A stretch of 24,923 nucleotides of DNA, taken from Vulcanisaeta sp. UBA163. GTDB lineage: Archaea > Thermoproteota > Thermoprotei > Thermoproteales > Thermocladiaceae. Positions 1-7,443 of this stretch are shown one piece after another (within the stretch, counting starts at the first letter, position 1; each line of letters opens with the position of its first letter). Under the pieces are notes generated by a model. That model did not search any database, was not told the origin of the DNA, and saw only the letters and a list, made by a program, of their open reading frames with translations. The position numbers were made by a program, and so were the translations under genes. The stretch spans positions 442 through 25,364 of the forward strand of contig DAJV01000011.1 of assembly GCA_002496475.1 (NCBI GenBank), written 5' to 3'.

Positions 1-401
1 TTAAGCCATGCCTGCCCAGTTTTCCTAACTGAAGGCACTGCCCTTGGGAATGTGTGTCTCTCGGGCCTTGGTAAACCAACGCCGAAGTACTGCGTCAGTA
101 TTAGCCTAAACCCATTGGCTCCATGAACAGCTGCCAAAAGTGCTATTAAGTACTCGATCACCGTGCCCACGTGTATTTGGCCATAAATTGCCGGCCCTTC
201 CACGGTGCCAATGACCGATTCCCATGTTAATTGCGATAAGTGGCCATAACCAAGTGCTGCGGATATCACTAGGGTATGCCCAAGTAGGTAAAGGATTAGG
301 ATTGCGCCACTGACCTTCTGAAATATTAGTAACCATTCATCAAGTCCCTTGAACCAGAGGGACCATTTTGGTGGAACCCTCTTAGTCTTTTGTTGTGCCA
401 T
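1..401 (-). CDS. sdhC: Succinate dehydrogenase/fumarate reductase membrane anchor subunit (cytochrome b type), partial at window edge
   Basis: This is the membrane anchor that links the Fe-S subunit of succinate:quinone oxidoreductase to the quinone pool. The visible 133 residues are the N-terminal part; the gene runs off the left edge. A hydrophobic segment reading SGAILILYLLGH and a second one ending in HGANGFRLIL resemble the b-type cytochrome anchor family, and the His residues in these helices are candidate heme ligands. I chose the ATG at 401 because GGAGGTGA ends five bases before it. An ATG at 407 overlaps the sdhB stop codon and lies inside that Shine-Dalgarno site. The gene directly follows sdhB and must be co-transcribed with it. 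Family assignment is fairly sure; the choice between SdhC and SdhD naming is not. Confidence 0.8.
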   Translation of the reverse strand, partial: MAQQKTKRVPPKWSLWFKGLDEWLLIFQKVSGAILILYLLGHTLVISAALGYGHLSQLTWESVIGTVEGPAIYGQIHVGTVIEYLIALLAAVHGANGFRLILTQYFGVGLPRPERHTFPRAVPSVRKTGQAWL

Positions 402-406
402 GCCCA

Positions 407-414
407 TCACCTCC
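407..414 (-). promoter_or_regulatory. Strong Shine-Dalgarno site that decides the sdhC start
   Basis: The minus strand reads GGAGGTGA here, five bases before the ATG at 401. It overlaps the last codon and stop of sdhB, so the downstream gene of the pair has a classical ribosome site while the first gene appears leaderless. Confidence 0.75.
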
Positions 415-1219
415 TACGCCTACTCATTAATAACCAGTTCTTCAAAAGGTTTATCGCCAGGGCTGGATCAACATCCTTGGGGCATACCTTACTGCAGGTC
501 CCGCTGTAGTGACATGACCAAACGCCTTTCTCACTATCAACGACCTTAAGCCTAAGCACGGCGCCCTCATCTCTACTATCCGTACTCCACCTATACGCCT
601 GCGCAAGGGCCTGTGGTCCCAAGTAATCCCTGTTTAGGAAGACCATTGGGCAGGCTGAATAACAAAGACCGCACTTAATGCAGTATGCAAATTCCAAGTA
701 ATCACTGAGTTGCTCCTCCGTTTGTGGATAATATGTTTCTAACTTTTCGAATTGCTCAGTCTCATCTTTTCTAATTAACCAGGGCTTAACGGCCCTATGT
801 TTCTCAAAGAAGTCCGAGAAGTCCGCGGCTAAGTCCTTTATTGGTTCAAAATTACTTAAAGGTTCAACGGTAATTACCTCAGTACCTAGGTCGTAGGGCT
901 TTGTCTCGCATGCAAGTCTTGGAGTTCCATTAATAATCATGCCGCAGGAACCGCATATACCCATCCTACAACTGTACCTGAAGGATAGTGTTGGGTCTTG
1001 ATTCCACTTAATCTTCAGTAATCCATCAAGCACTGTTTCGTGGTTTGTTAACTCGACCTTATACTCACGCCAGTAATAACTTCTCTTCTCCGGGTCATAT
1101 CTCTTAACTCTGAATATGTAAGTGCGCCTTACCGGTGAACCAAGCGGTGGCTTTGTAATGGTTATCTTCTCCGTAGAAACAGCAGTCTGTAATACACCAC
1201 CCGCTTGTTGAGAGGACAC
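407..1219 (-). CDS. sdhB: Succinate dehydrogenase/fumarate reductase iron-sulfur subunit
   Basis: This 270-residue subunit carries electrons between the flavoprotein and the membrane anchor of complex II. All three cluster motifs are intact. The 2Fe-2S ligands are C84, C89, C92 and C104 (CRMGICGSC then LAC). The 4Fe-4S ligands are C180, C183, C186 and C246. The 3Fe-4S ligands are C190, C236 and C242. Spacing matches the standard SdhB/FrdB pattern. Translation starts with GTG at 1219, about 27 bases from the centre of a TATA box, so the mRNA is probably leaderless. No flavoprotein gene lies upstream; the next gene is a divergent regulator, so sdhA must be elsewhere or downstream, outside this window. 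Succinate oxidation versus fumarate reduction cannot be told from the sequence. Confidence 0.95.
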   Translation of the reverse strand: MSSQQAGGVLQTAVSTEKITITKPPLGSPVRRTYIFRVKRYDPEKRSYYWREYKVELTNHETVLDGLLKIKWNQDPTLSFRYSCRMGICGSCGMIINGTPRLACETKPYDLGTEVITVEPLSNFEPIKDLAADFSDFFEKHRAVKPWLIRKDETEQFEKLETYYPQTEEQLSDYLEFAYCIKCGLCYSACPMVFLNRDYLGPQALAQAYRWSTDSRDEGAVLRLKVVDSEKGVWSCHYSGTCSKVCPKDVDPALAINLLKNWLLMSRRRR

Positions 1220-1240
1220 GTTAGTTATGTATAGGCATAT

Positions 1241-1249
1241 CTTTATAAG
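1241..1249 (-). promoter_or_regulatory. TATA box for sdhB-sdhC
   Basis: The minus strand reads CTTATAAAG, centred about 27 bases upstream of the sdhB GTG, the expected distance for a leaderless archaeal transcript. It abuts a perfect palindrome on its upstream side. Confidence 0.65.
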
Positions 1250-1250
1250 T

Positions 1251-1264
1251 TCTTCCTTGGAAGA
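1251..1264. promoter_or_regulatory. Palindrome beside the sdhB TATA box, candidate operator
   Basis: TCTTCC-TT-GGAAGA is a perfect inverted repeat with six-base arms and a two-base spacer. It lies immediately upstream of the sdhB TATA box, where the BRE would be, so a bound dimeric regulator could block TFB/TBP. The divergent HTH gene at 1371 is an obvious but unproven candidate for the protein. Confidence 0.4.
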
Positions 1265-1340
1265 GAATAAAATGGTATTCTAAGCATGGATCTGTCTCCG
1301 TTAATTGCAGCGTAATGTGATTTGAATGATAAAATAAATA

Positions 1341-1349
1341 CATAAATAC
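1341..1349 (+). promoter_or_regulatory. TATA box for the HTH regulator at 1371
   Basis: CATAAATAC is centred about 26 bases before the ATG at 1371, consistent with leaderless transcription away from the sdh genes. Confidence 0.55.
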
Positions 1350-1370
1350 TGGGCCATTGACTAATTCTTA

Positions 1371-2117
1371 ATGGTTGAATACGAGGGTTTTATCACCGAC
1401 ATTATGATTAGGATAGCTGGCGACATAGTCCTCTCAGACAATCCAGGCAAGGGCATTAGGAAGTGGCGTGAGTTCTTCGACATGTCCCAGGCGGAATTAG
1501 CGGCTAGGCTTGGCACATCACCAAGTGTAATCAGTGATTACGAGTCCGGGCGCAGGAAATCACCCGGTTCTCAATTCATCAAGAGGGTTGTTAAGGCATT
1601 GGTAGATTACGAACTTGAGAGGGGTGGGCAGAGACTTTATATCCTGAGTAGACAACTTGGTGGGGAAAGGTTCTGGGAGGCAATAATTGACATGAGGGAC
1701 TTCGACATACCCGTTGAGATTAATGAGTTTATTAAGGCCGTAGGCGCCACCATGGCCGTCGAGCCCGAGGGCTATGTTGATATTCATGGTTATACTGTAG
1801 TTGATAGCCTAAAGCTCGTCCTTGATGTGCCGTCTTACGAGTACCTAAAGCTTTACGGTGGTACTACGCAAAGGGCTGCTGTATTCACTAATGTTAGGTA
1901 TGGCAGGTCGCCGATGATTGCCGTTAAGTCCATGATGGCCTTCTCGAACTTAAGGCCCGCCATTGTTGTGATGCATGGTGTTGATAAGCCGGATTACCTA
2001 GGCATTGAAATAGCGAGGAAGGAGCACATACCCCTGGCCATTATTAACAGGCCTATTGATGAATTGTTGACTGCGCTAAGGGGCATTGCAGAGAGGCAAA
2101 AGAGTATTATGAAGTGA
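1371..2117 (+). CDS. XRE-type HTH transcriptional regulator (COG1709-like)
   Basis: This is a predicted DNA-binding regulator of 248 residues. Residues about 29-62 form a Cro/CI-type helix-turn-helix: IRKWREFFDMSQAELAARLG, followed by the recognition segment SPSVISDYESGRRKSPG. The rest (about 90-248) is a conserved-looking domain of unknown ligand, with a hydrophobic core around VVMHGVDKPDYLGIEIA. The arrangement matches the archaeal COG1709 family as I remember it. It is transcribed divergently from sdhB-sdhC across a 151-bp spacer and has its own TATA box. Local or self regulation is possible, but the target is not visible. The family is fairly certain; the function beyond DNA binding is unknown. 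Confidence 0.85.
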   Translation: MVEYEGFITDIMIRIAGDIVLSDNPGKGIRKWREFFDMSQAELAARLGTSPSVISDYESGRRKSPGSQFIKRVVKALVDYELERGGQRLYILSRQLGGERFWEAIIDMRDFDIPVEINEFIKAVGATMAVEPEGYVDIHGYTVVDSLKLVLDVPSYEYLKLYGGTTQRAAVFTNVRYGRSPMIAVKSMMAFSNLRPAIVVMHGVDKPDYLGIEIARKEHIPLAIINRPIDELLTALRGIAERQKSIMK

Positions 2118-2136
2118 CTATGAAGTGATCCTGATT

Positions 2137-2691
2137 CTAACCCTTACTCGGTTCTTGCTTTCCGTACTGCGTAACTATGAGCGTAAGTACATTCCGAGCC
2201 TTTTTCCTGAATTCATTAATTGATTCGTCGTTAACAAGCACGTAATCTGCCCTCGCTATTAAGTCACCAAGTCCATACTTCAACTCCCTAAGGTCTCTCA
2301 TTAGGAAGTCCTCTAGGGTTTTGGGATCATCAGGCCTACCCCTCAGGAGGAGTCTCTCGAATCTAAGTTTCCATGGAGCAACAATGTAAATAAGCACAAC
2401 GTTTAATGCCAAGGTCTCCTCTATGGTCTCAATTTCCCTAATACTCCTGGCGCCATCAATAACAAGAACACTTGACTTTGGCGCTCTTTCCAACGTTTTA
2501 TATGCAATGAACCTGGTACCGCCTCTCAATCTAAGTGTCACCGATGCGGTAGATGATGGAATGCCTCTTAGCTGCGCCTCCTCCCTAATTATATCACCCA
2601 TGGTTATTACTGGTAACCCCAGTTCCCTCGCAACGTCAGAAACTATGGTCTTGCCTGAACCAGGTAAACCAGTTATTACGATAACCAACAC
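2137..2691 (-). CDS. UPF0200 family P-loop nucleotide kinase-like protein
   Basis: This 184-residue protein begins with a beta-strand and Walker A motif GLPGSGKT (residues 8-15), as in adenylate and dephospho-CoA kinases. A DGARS motif follows around residue 94, and an R-rich lid-like stretch (RFERLLLRGRPDD) lies near 130-143. It matches the archaeal UPF0200 family, which is related to dephospho-CoA kinase in sequence, but whose substrate I do not know. The start is GTG at 2691. A TATA-like AAATAAG overlaps the trm1 stop codon about 24 bases upstream, so it may have its own promoter as well as read-through from trm1. Phosphotransfer activity is inferred from the P-loop only. Confidence 0.82.
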   Translation of the reverse strand: MLVIVITGLPGSGKTIVSDVARELGLPVITMGDIIREEAQLRGIPSSTASVTLRLRGGTRFIAYKTLERAPKSSVLVIDGARSIREIETIEETLALNVVLIYIVAPWKLRFERLLLRGRPDDPKTLEDFLMRDLRELKYGLGDLIARADYVLVNDESINEFRKKARNVLTLIVTQYGKQEPSKG

Positions 2692-2710
2692 GTGGTGCTA
2701 TTAATAATGC

Positions 2711-2719
2711 CTTATTTAG
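2711..2719 (-). promoter_or_regulatory. TATA-like box inside the end of trm1
   Basis: CTAAATAAG on the minus strand contains the trm1 stop codon and sits about 24 bases before the GTG at 2691. It could give the kinase-like gene a separate leaderless transcript. Confidence 0.4.
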
Positions 2720-3875
2720 TTATTTCTCTAATGATCCTCTTGATCCTGAGAAGATCAGCGTCTGTCCTGATTCCCTTAATGTGGAAGTGAGACCTAGTGG
2801 CTTGGTAACCAAGTTTCCTAATCAGGTCTATGGCGTCATTAATGGGTATTTCACGTCCTAACTCCCTACTGAACTCCGTAGTGAGTGCATAAGGAATATT
2901 TGGAGCAAGCGCTTCTTCCTTAATTAATTCCATGATTTCCTTAGCCCTTTCACTGAAATAATCCTTAATGTTACTAATTACGTGATCAATCACGAATTCT
3001 GCATTCCATAAATTACCAATCCATAGAGGACCCGCTAACTTACGCAACATACTGCTTGGTATTGGGTATCCCTGAATAAAACCTCGCTGTAGTAACGCTG
3101 GTCTGTAGTAGGCGTATCCTAGTGACCTTAGTGTTTCGAGTGCATAAGCCCTATCTTTAAGGACCAGGGCGCATGTCCTGTAATAATGCCCATCAAGGAA
3201 GGACAGTAATGGTTGTATTCCGTAGTCCATGGCCAGGGCATAGCGTGCCATCAGCGAAATAAGTATCCTGATCCCAACCTCAAACCTGTAGGGGAACTTC
3301 TGCGGTATAGATCCATAGCGTCTAATGCACTTAAGTGGGTACTTGCCTGAAAGGACACCTACGTCAGTGGCGGTAATACATAGAAGCCCCTGGTCTCTAA
3401 TAGCCCTAAGGCTATTCTCAATGAATGGTTGTGGTGAACCAAAGGGATCTATATCAACCACATCACAACCGCCTTCACGGGCAATCCCAAGCAATACATT
3501 ATTCGCGTCATCCCTATGCACAGTAATTACATCGTTTAGTCCATTTTTATCAACATTCAGCCTTATTAACTCATAGGACTTAACATTAATGTCATTAGCA
3601 ATAACCCTAGACACACCATTAACCTCCCTTGCATACCTAACAGCCCTTACACCAGTGCCCGATAAAGGTTCACATATGGTAATGCCGGACCTATCCATGT
3701 ACTTAATATAGCCATTAATTACCGCCGCTGATAATGACCTGTTAACCTCCATTCTAGGATTATAAAAAACAGGCGCATGGGCAGGCTCGGGTCTATTACC
3801 CACCCTGTACTTGGTTAGGTCGGGCACAATCACAGATACCAATCCCTCCCTAACCTCCATTTTGGGGTAATCCAT
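2712..3875 (-). CDS. trm1: tRNA (guanine(26)-N2)-dimethyltransferase Trm1
   Basis: This enzyme uses S-adenosylmethionine to make N2,N2-dimethylguanosine at position 26 of tRNA. The 387-residue length fits the archaeal family. The N-terminal stretch has FYNPRMEVNRSLS (about 37-49), typical of Trm1. The AdoMet-binding motif is CEPLSGTGVRAVR (69-80), the acidic ribose-binding loop is NDIN, and the catalytic region is DIDPFGSP (141-148). The small C-terminal domain, ending around HFHIKGIRTDADL, is the family's tRNA-binding region. The ATG lies 17 bases after the upstream HTH gene and no TATA box is visible there, so the two are probably one transcript. Assignment is secure. Confidence 0.96.
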   Translation of the reverse strand: MDYPKMEVREGLVSVIVPDLTKYRVGNRPEPAHAPVFYNPRMEVNRSLSAAVINGYIKYMDRSGITICEPLSGTGVRAVRYAREVNGVSRVIANDINVKSYELIRLNVDKNGLNDVITVHRDDANNVLLGIAREGGCDVVDIDPFGSPQPFIENSLRAIRDQGLLCITATDVGVLSGKYPLKCIRRYGSIPQKFPYRFEVGIRILISLMARYALAMDYGIQPLLSFLDGHYYRTCALVLKDRAYALETLRSLGYAYYRPALLQRGFIQGYPIPSSMLRKLAGPLWIGNLWNAEFVIDHVISNIKDYFSERAKEIMELIKEEALAPNIPYALTTEFSRELGREIPINDAIDLIRKLGYQATRSHFHIKGIRTDADLLRIKRIIREITK

Positions 3876-3892
3876 AGCTAGACGCCTTGGGT

Positions 3893-4744
3893 TCAGGGGT
3901 TTTTCGACTCAAGGAACTCTACGTCATGCTTCTCGGCTTCTATTAACGCTAATCCAACACCAAGAACCTTAGCCACATTAACAACTTCATTACTTAGCCT
4001 CGTCTTATCCTCAACGAGGTATGACTCATCGGGGGAGTGGGCTGCCATTCTTGTATGCGCCTTTACCAGAGAGTATAGTCTGAATGATGGTAGTAATTCC
4101 TTGACATTCTCATCAACCATTCTCTCCCTGATACTCACGTCCTTAGTAACCTCATCATCATTAGGCCTTAGGCTTATATCCTTAAGAATATCATCATTAA
4201 ATAAATTCACTAATATGCGTGCAGTCCTCTCTGAAGCCTCTATGGACTCCCTCTCATACTCATAGACTGTCCTCCTGGTGACCCCAAGCAACTTCGCGAG
4301 ATCCCCAAGGCTCATGCCCTTGTCCGCCCTTAATCTCCTGAGTAACTGACCCTTCACGCTGGCCTTTACGATGCCCTTATCCTTCACGAACTTAATACTG
4401 TCATTATCCAGGATCCTCTTAAATGTTCTAATACCCATTGCATATATGCCATGGGTTTTATAGGCCACGCCATCCTCCATTTCCTCATCGCCATACTTAA
4501 TACCCACTATTATGGGCGTAGAGTTGGAGACCTTGGCCAATACCACCAGGTCTATTATTGCTTCCCTGTTAACCTTCTCAGCATCCTCCCTCACCTTAAT
4601 GATGAACTTACCCTCCTCATCCTTATTGTAACCATGTATCCTGATTATTGCATCATACGATAAAGAAGAATCGCCAATAAGTAATACCTTAGCCCTCCTA
4701 CTTGCTGCAAAACTCAATACATGCGCTATAAGTTCATTACTCAT
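3893..4744 (-). CDS. HTH transcriptional regulator, COG1395-like
   Basis: This 283-residue protein has three parts. The N-terminal region (1-120) contains LLIGDSSLSYDA and DLVVLAKVSNSTPIIVGI, in which a nuclease-like fold is possible. The XRE-type helix-turn-helix spans about 132-170 (QLLRRLRADKGMSLGDLAKLLGVTRRTVYEYER). The C-terminal region ends in GVGLALIEAEKHDVEF. The layout matches the archaeal COG1395 'putative HTH-type regulatory protein' family. It is first in a minus-strand set with trm1 and the UPF0200 gene and has a TATA box. Its DNA targets are unknown. The link to tRNA modification is by position only. Confidence 0.87.
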   Translation of the reverse strand: MSNELIAHVLSFAASRRAKVLLIGDSSLSYDAIIRIHGYNKDEEGKFIIKVREDAEKVNREAIIDLVVLAKVSNSTPIIVGIKYGDEEMEDGVAYKTHGIYAMGIRTFKRILDNDSIKFVKDKGIVKASVKGQLLRRLRADKGMSLGDLAKLLGVTRRTVYEYERESIEASERTARILVNLFNDDILKDISLRPNDDEVTKDVSIRERMVDENVKELLPSFRLYSLVKAHTRMAAHSPDESYLVEDKTRLSNEVVNVAKVLGVGLALIEAEKHDVEFLESKNP

Positions 4745-4770
4745 CCTTACTATTACCTAAAATGCTTGTT

Positions 4771-4780
4771 TTTATTTAAA
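4771..4780 (-). promoter_or_regulatory. TATA box for the COG1395-trm1 transcript
   Basis: TTTAAATAAA on the minus strand is centred about 31 bases before the ATG at 4744, which predicts a leader of only a few bases. Confidence 0.55.
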
Positions 4781-4795
4781 GCTTTTGTGTAATTG

Positions 4796-5512
4796 TTATG
4801 AGGTTTTTCTGCCTATTACCATGGCGTGTGCTGTGTCGTAAGGCTCCAGGTGCACCATATCTAGAATTTCATAACCCCTATCCTTAAGTACTTCAATTTC
4901 CCTCTTAAATGTTTCACTTGGTTCCTTCGTAACATCAATACTCATGGCCTTTATAACCAGCATCACATAACCATTGCTCTTCACATAAACATCGGCATTA
5001 TCAGCAAGTATCTTTGCCTGAAATGGTTGTGCTATGTCAATGTAGGCAATATCCACAGTTCTCACTATGTGTATGTATTGCTCTGGATACCTGGCATCCG
5101 CCAGTATTGGTATCACGTTCTTCCTACCCTGATCAACGAGTTTTTCCATGAACTCCCTAAATACCCTGGGCGAGAATTCCACTGAGTAAATAATGCCATT
5201 ATTACCAACAATATCACTTATGTGACTCACAGTAGTACCGCTGGCGGCGCCTAGGTATAGCATTCGCACCCCCTCAGTTATGGGCATTTCCTTAAGTCCA
5301 TTCATAATGGCGGCGGCAAGCTTCGACCTATAGGGATTCCAAATCCTATACTCCCTGCCCTCCCACTGAACTAATTGTTCACCGTAAACCCTCTTACCCG
5401 GCGTCAAATTCATTGTTGCCAACCTCTCAGTACCATCCTCAAAGGACACCCAGTAAACACCCCTCATTTTCTCGTGCTCCTTAACACCAACAACCTGTAT
5501 TAATGAGGACAT
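4796..5512 (-). CDS. flpA: Fibrillarin-like rRNA/tRNA 2'-O-methyltransferase
   Basis: Fibrillarin is the catalytic subunit of the box C/D RNP and puts methyl groups on ribose 2'-OH of rRNA and tRNA at sites chosen by guide sRNAs. The 238 residues match the family from end to end. WNPYRSKLAAAI (58-69) is the N-terminal signature. LYLGAASGTTVSHISDIVG (85-103) is the AdoMet-binding loop. VEFSPR (111-116) holds the acidic ribose ligand, and a DIAQP segment follows. It lies downstream of nop5, its partner, with a 43-bp gap that contains a TATA-like box, so it can probably be transcribed both from nop5 and alone. Confidence 0.97.
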   Translation of the reverse strand: MSSLIQVVGVKEHEKMRGVYWVSFEDGTERLATMNLTPGKRVYGEQLVQWEGREYRIWNPYRSKLAAAIMNGLKEMPITEGVRMLYLGAASGTTVSHISDIVGNNGIIYSVEFSPRVFREFMEKLVDQGRKNVIPILADARYPEQYIHIVRTVDIAYIDIAQPFQAKILADNADVYVKSNGYVMLVIKAMSIDVTKEPSETFKREIEVLKDRGYEILDMVHLEPYDTAHAMVIGRKTS

Positions 5513-5535
5513 TGAGGAATACGCATTTTTAAAGG

Positions 5536-5545
5536 AATATAAATC
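5536..5545 (-). promoter_or_regulatory. Internal TATA box between nop5 and fibrillarin
   Basis: GATTTATATT on the minus strand is centred about 28 bases before the fibrillarin ATG at 5512, suggesting a separate leaderless transcript in addition to the nop5 operon message. Confidence 0.5.
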
Positions 5546-5555
5546 TTTATGTTAC

Positions 5556-6821
5556 CTATCTACGTCCGCCCCTCTTCTCTCGAGGTCTCTTCTCCTCAGC
5601 CCTCTTCGCAGGCCCCCTCTTCTCTGGTGCTTTCCTGGCGGCCTTCGCCTCAGGCTTCCTGGGTGGCGGTTTAGCATACAGTGTTTTAACCTCCTGGATT
5701 CTCTTCATTAGGTCCTCCTTTAGTCTTGGTGCTATGAAATTACCCGTGAAGGCATCCGCCTTAGCGGCTATGGCTAGTTTCGCAGCCAACGCCCTAGCTA
5801 TCTTACCACGCTGCCACCTTGGCGCCCTAAATATTTCTGGGAATTGGAATATTATACCGTGCTTAGGTGGTCTACCGCCACTTCTTAGTGCCCTGAATAA
5901 TGCCTTTTCAGCGCCTAGTACCTGTATTGTCGATGCAGGCAGTAGAGCTAGTCTCATTAATCCTCCAGCGAGCATTATGAGCCTTGCACCCAATAATGGG
6001 CCAACTAACTCCCTAATGTTTGGCGCGACCTCAATCAATGCCTCATCGATGTACTGCGATAATTTATTCCTGAGATCCAAAAGTTGAACATAAATCTTAG
6101 CATAGGTTCTTACAGGTTCCAAATCCCAGTCTGCCATCTCGGCGCCAACACTCTTACCAGCAGCCTCGGATATTCTCTTGGCCCTGTCCTGAGATAGGCC
6201 CAACTTCACCAGGTTATCAACGGTGAAGTTACTCCTGTGCCCCAACTCGGTTACCAAAGACATGTACTCACCATGATCCTTAACCAAGTCCTCAAGTTCT
6301 GGGAAGTGAAGTCCATACCACTCCCTAACCCTTGAACTTATTAGGTTTAGTATCTTATCGAGATCATCAACCGAACTTATTGCCTGCGCTATGAATAAGT
6401 CTCTCTTTTCTGCCACCTGTCTTAGCTTATGCCTTGTTTGGAACGTCGTGATCTCATAAACCCTGGCCAAGTACTGATCCTCATCTAGTCCGAAGACCTC
6501 CTTAACGTACTTACCAGTATTACTCCTGAACAGAGTACCAAGTTTACTGGGTAACTCTGACCTGATCTCGATACCAGTGATCCTATTCGCTAAGTTCCTA
6601 GCCAGTTCCCTATTCTCAACAATAACCTTTGTAACGCCCTTGTCCTTAAGTTCATTTATTATCTTTATGACCTCATTAATTGGTTCACCAGCCCCCAGCC
6701 TATTTACCTTGTCTGCTATCTCATCTGTACTACCCTCATAGAGAACCTTAGCTATTACATCACCATCCTCATTCAGAGCCACTGCGCCTAGAATATCCAG
6801 CACCAGGTATGCCACGCTCAT
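5556..6821 (-). CDS. nop5: Nop5 (Nop56/58-related) box C/D RNP scaffold protein
   Basis: Nop5 holds together L7Ae, the guide sRNA and fibrillarin. The 421-residue protein has an N-terminal fibrillarin-binding domain (1-120), a coiled-coil region (about 120-260, including QLLDLRNKLSQYIDEAL) and the NOP domain (about 270-375). The NOP signature is complete: GAEKALFRALRSGGRPPKHG, then FQFPEIFRAPRWQRGKIAR and LAAKLAIAAKADAF. The last 40 or so residues form a Lys/Arg/Pro/Ala-rich tail (KPPPRKPEAKAARKAPEKRG and onward), likely flexible and RNA-binding. Its promoter lies in the 3' end of the upstream membrane-protein gene. The pairing with fibrillarin is conserved in archaea. Confidence 0.97.
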   Translation of the reverse strand: MSVAYLVLDILGAVALNEDGDVIAKVLYEGSTDEIADKVNRLGAGEPINEVIKIINELKDKGVTKVIVENRELARNLANRITGIEIRSELPSKLGTLFRSNTGKYVKEVFGLDEDQYLARVYEITTFQTRHKLRQVAEKRDLFIAQAISSVDDLDKILNLISSRVREWYGLHFPELEDLVKDHGEYMSLVTELGHRSNFTVDNLVKLGLSQDRAKRISEAAGKSVGAEMADWDLEPVRTYAKIYVQLLDLRNKLSQYIDEALIEVAPNIRELVGPLLGARLIMLAGGLMRLALLPASTIQVLGAEKALFRALRSGGRPPKHGIIFQFPEIFRAPRWQRGKIARALAAKLAIAAKADAFTGNFIAPRLKEDLMKRIQEVKTLYAKPPPRKPEAKAARKAPEKRGPAKRAEEKRPREKRGGRR

Positions 6822-6855
6822 CAGTGCTCACACTAATCACGTGATGACTCACTAT

Positions 6856-6864
6856 CTTTTAAGC
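6856..6864 (-). promoter_or_regulatory. TATA box for nop5-fibrillarin
   Basis: GCTTAAAAG on the minus strand is centred about 38 bases before the nop5 ATG and overlaps the stop codon of the gene before it. It predicts a leader of about 12 bases. Confidence 0.45.
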
Positions 6865-7392
6865 TTTTGTATCGCTAATAACCCTAAACCTAGTGGCATA
6901 TAGGACTTTCATCAACATTAGTGCGATACCGAACAGGAGTACCACCGCCCCCAAGTCCATTATCAAATTAATAATTAGTGCATTGTTTATTAGGTATTGA
7001 GATAATGCGGTTATTGAGAGTGAAACATTGATAGGTACTGGGTAATCATTGAATAGCACCAGGGAGTAATTACCGTGGTTCAAAAGTGGGAATGCCAATA
7101 GGTACATACCGTGTTCTTGCTTATAACTTAATGGCGCCAATGAGTGTCCAAGTTCATCAAATACATAGATCGAGAGTGGGTATGAATTATTAAGAACTAC
7201 AACTATGTACGCGGGACTACTTAAGTGGATTGGAATTAGGTATTTTGAGTATACGTCCAGGTTTATAGTTACATTATCCAGAGTACTAACCATTACATTA
7301 TATACCCTAGGCATAAAGATATTAGCTATCAGCGTCATTGACGCCCCAATTATAATTAATGCAATACTAATCCTTATTAAATTCACAAGCAT
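6859..7392 (-). CDS. Unknown two-TM surface-exposed membrane protein
   Basis: I do not recognise a family. The 177-residue protein has a hydrophobic N-terminal segment (about 4-26), a central polar region rich in beta-type sequence with several N-glycosylation sequons (NVT, NNS, NYS, NVS), and a second hydrophobic segment (about 138-163), then a short basic tail. The likely topology is a loop of about 110 residues outside the cell held by two helices, with both ends inside. The ATG at 7392 is 21 bases from a TATA box. An in-frame GTG at 7386 fits leaderless spacing (27) better, so the true start may be there. It sits directly before nop5, without obvious functional link. Confidence 0.7.
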   Translation of the reverse strand: MLVNLIRISIALIIIGASMTLIANIFMPRVYNVMVSTLDNVTINLDVYSKYLIPIHLSSPAYIVVVLNNSYPLSIYVFDELGHSLAPLSYKQEHGMYLLAFPLLNHGNYSLVLFNDYPVPINVSLSITALSQYLINNALIINLIMDLGAVVLLFGIALMLMKVLYATRFRVISDTKA

Positions 7393-7407
7393 ATAGGTTA
7401 AGGAGTA

Positions 7408-7418
7408 TCTTAAAAATC
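7408..7418 (-). promoter_or_regulatory. TATA box for the two-TM membrane protein gene
   Basis: GATTTTTAAGA on the minus strand is centred about 21 bases before the ATG at 7392 and 27 before an in-frame GTG at 7386. Confidence 0.45.
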
Positions 7419-7443
7419 TAATTCAACCATGAAAATGCCCTAT

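Noticed and set aside
106..336. Open frame of 76 codons on the minus strand overlapping sdhC
   Set aside because: It is a shifted frame of the sdhC anchor gene. The other frame gives the hydrophobic, conserved sequence and the Shine-Dalgarno site.
6815..6850. CTGATGA and TCATCAC near the nop5 start as C/D boxes
   Set aside because: The match is formed by the nop5 start codon context and lacks paired boxes and guides.
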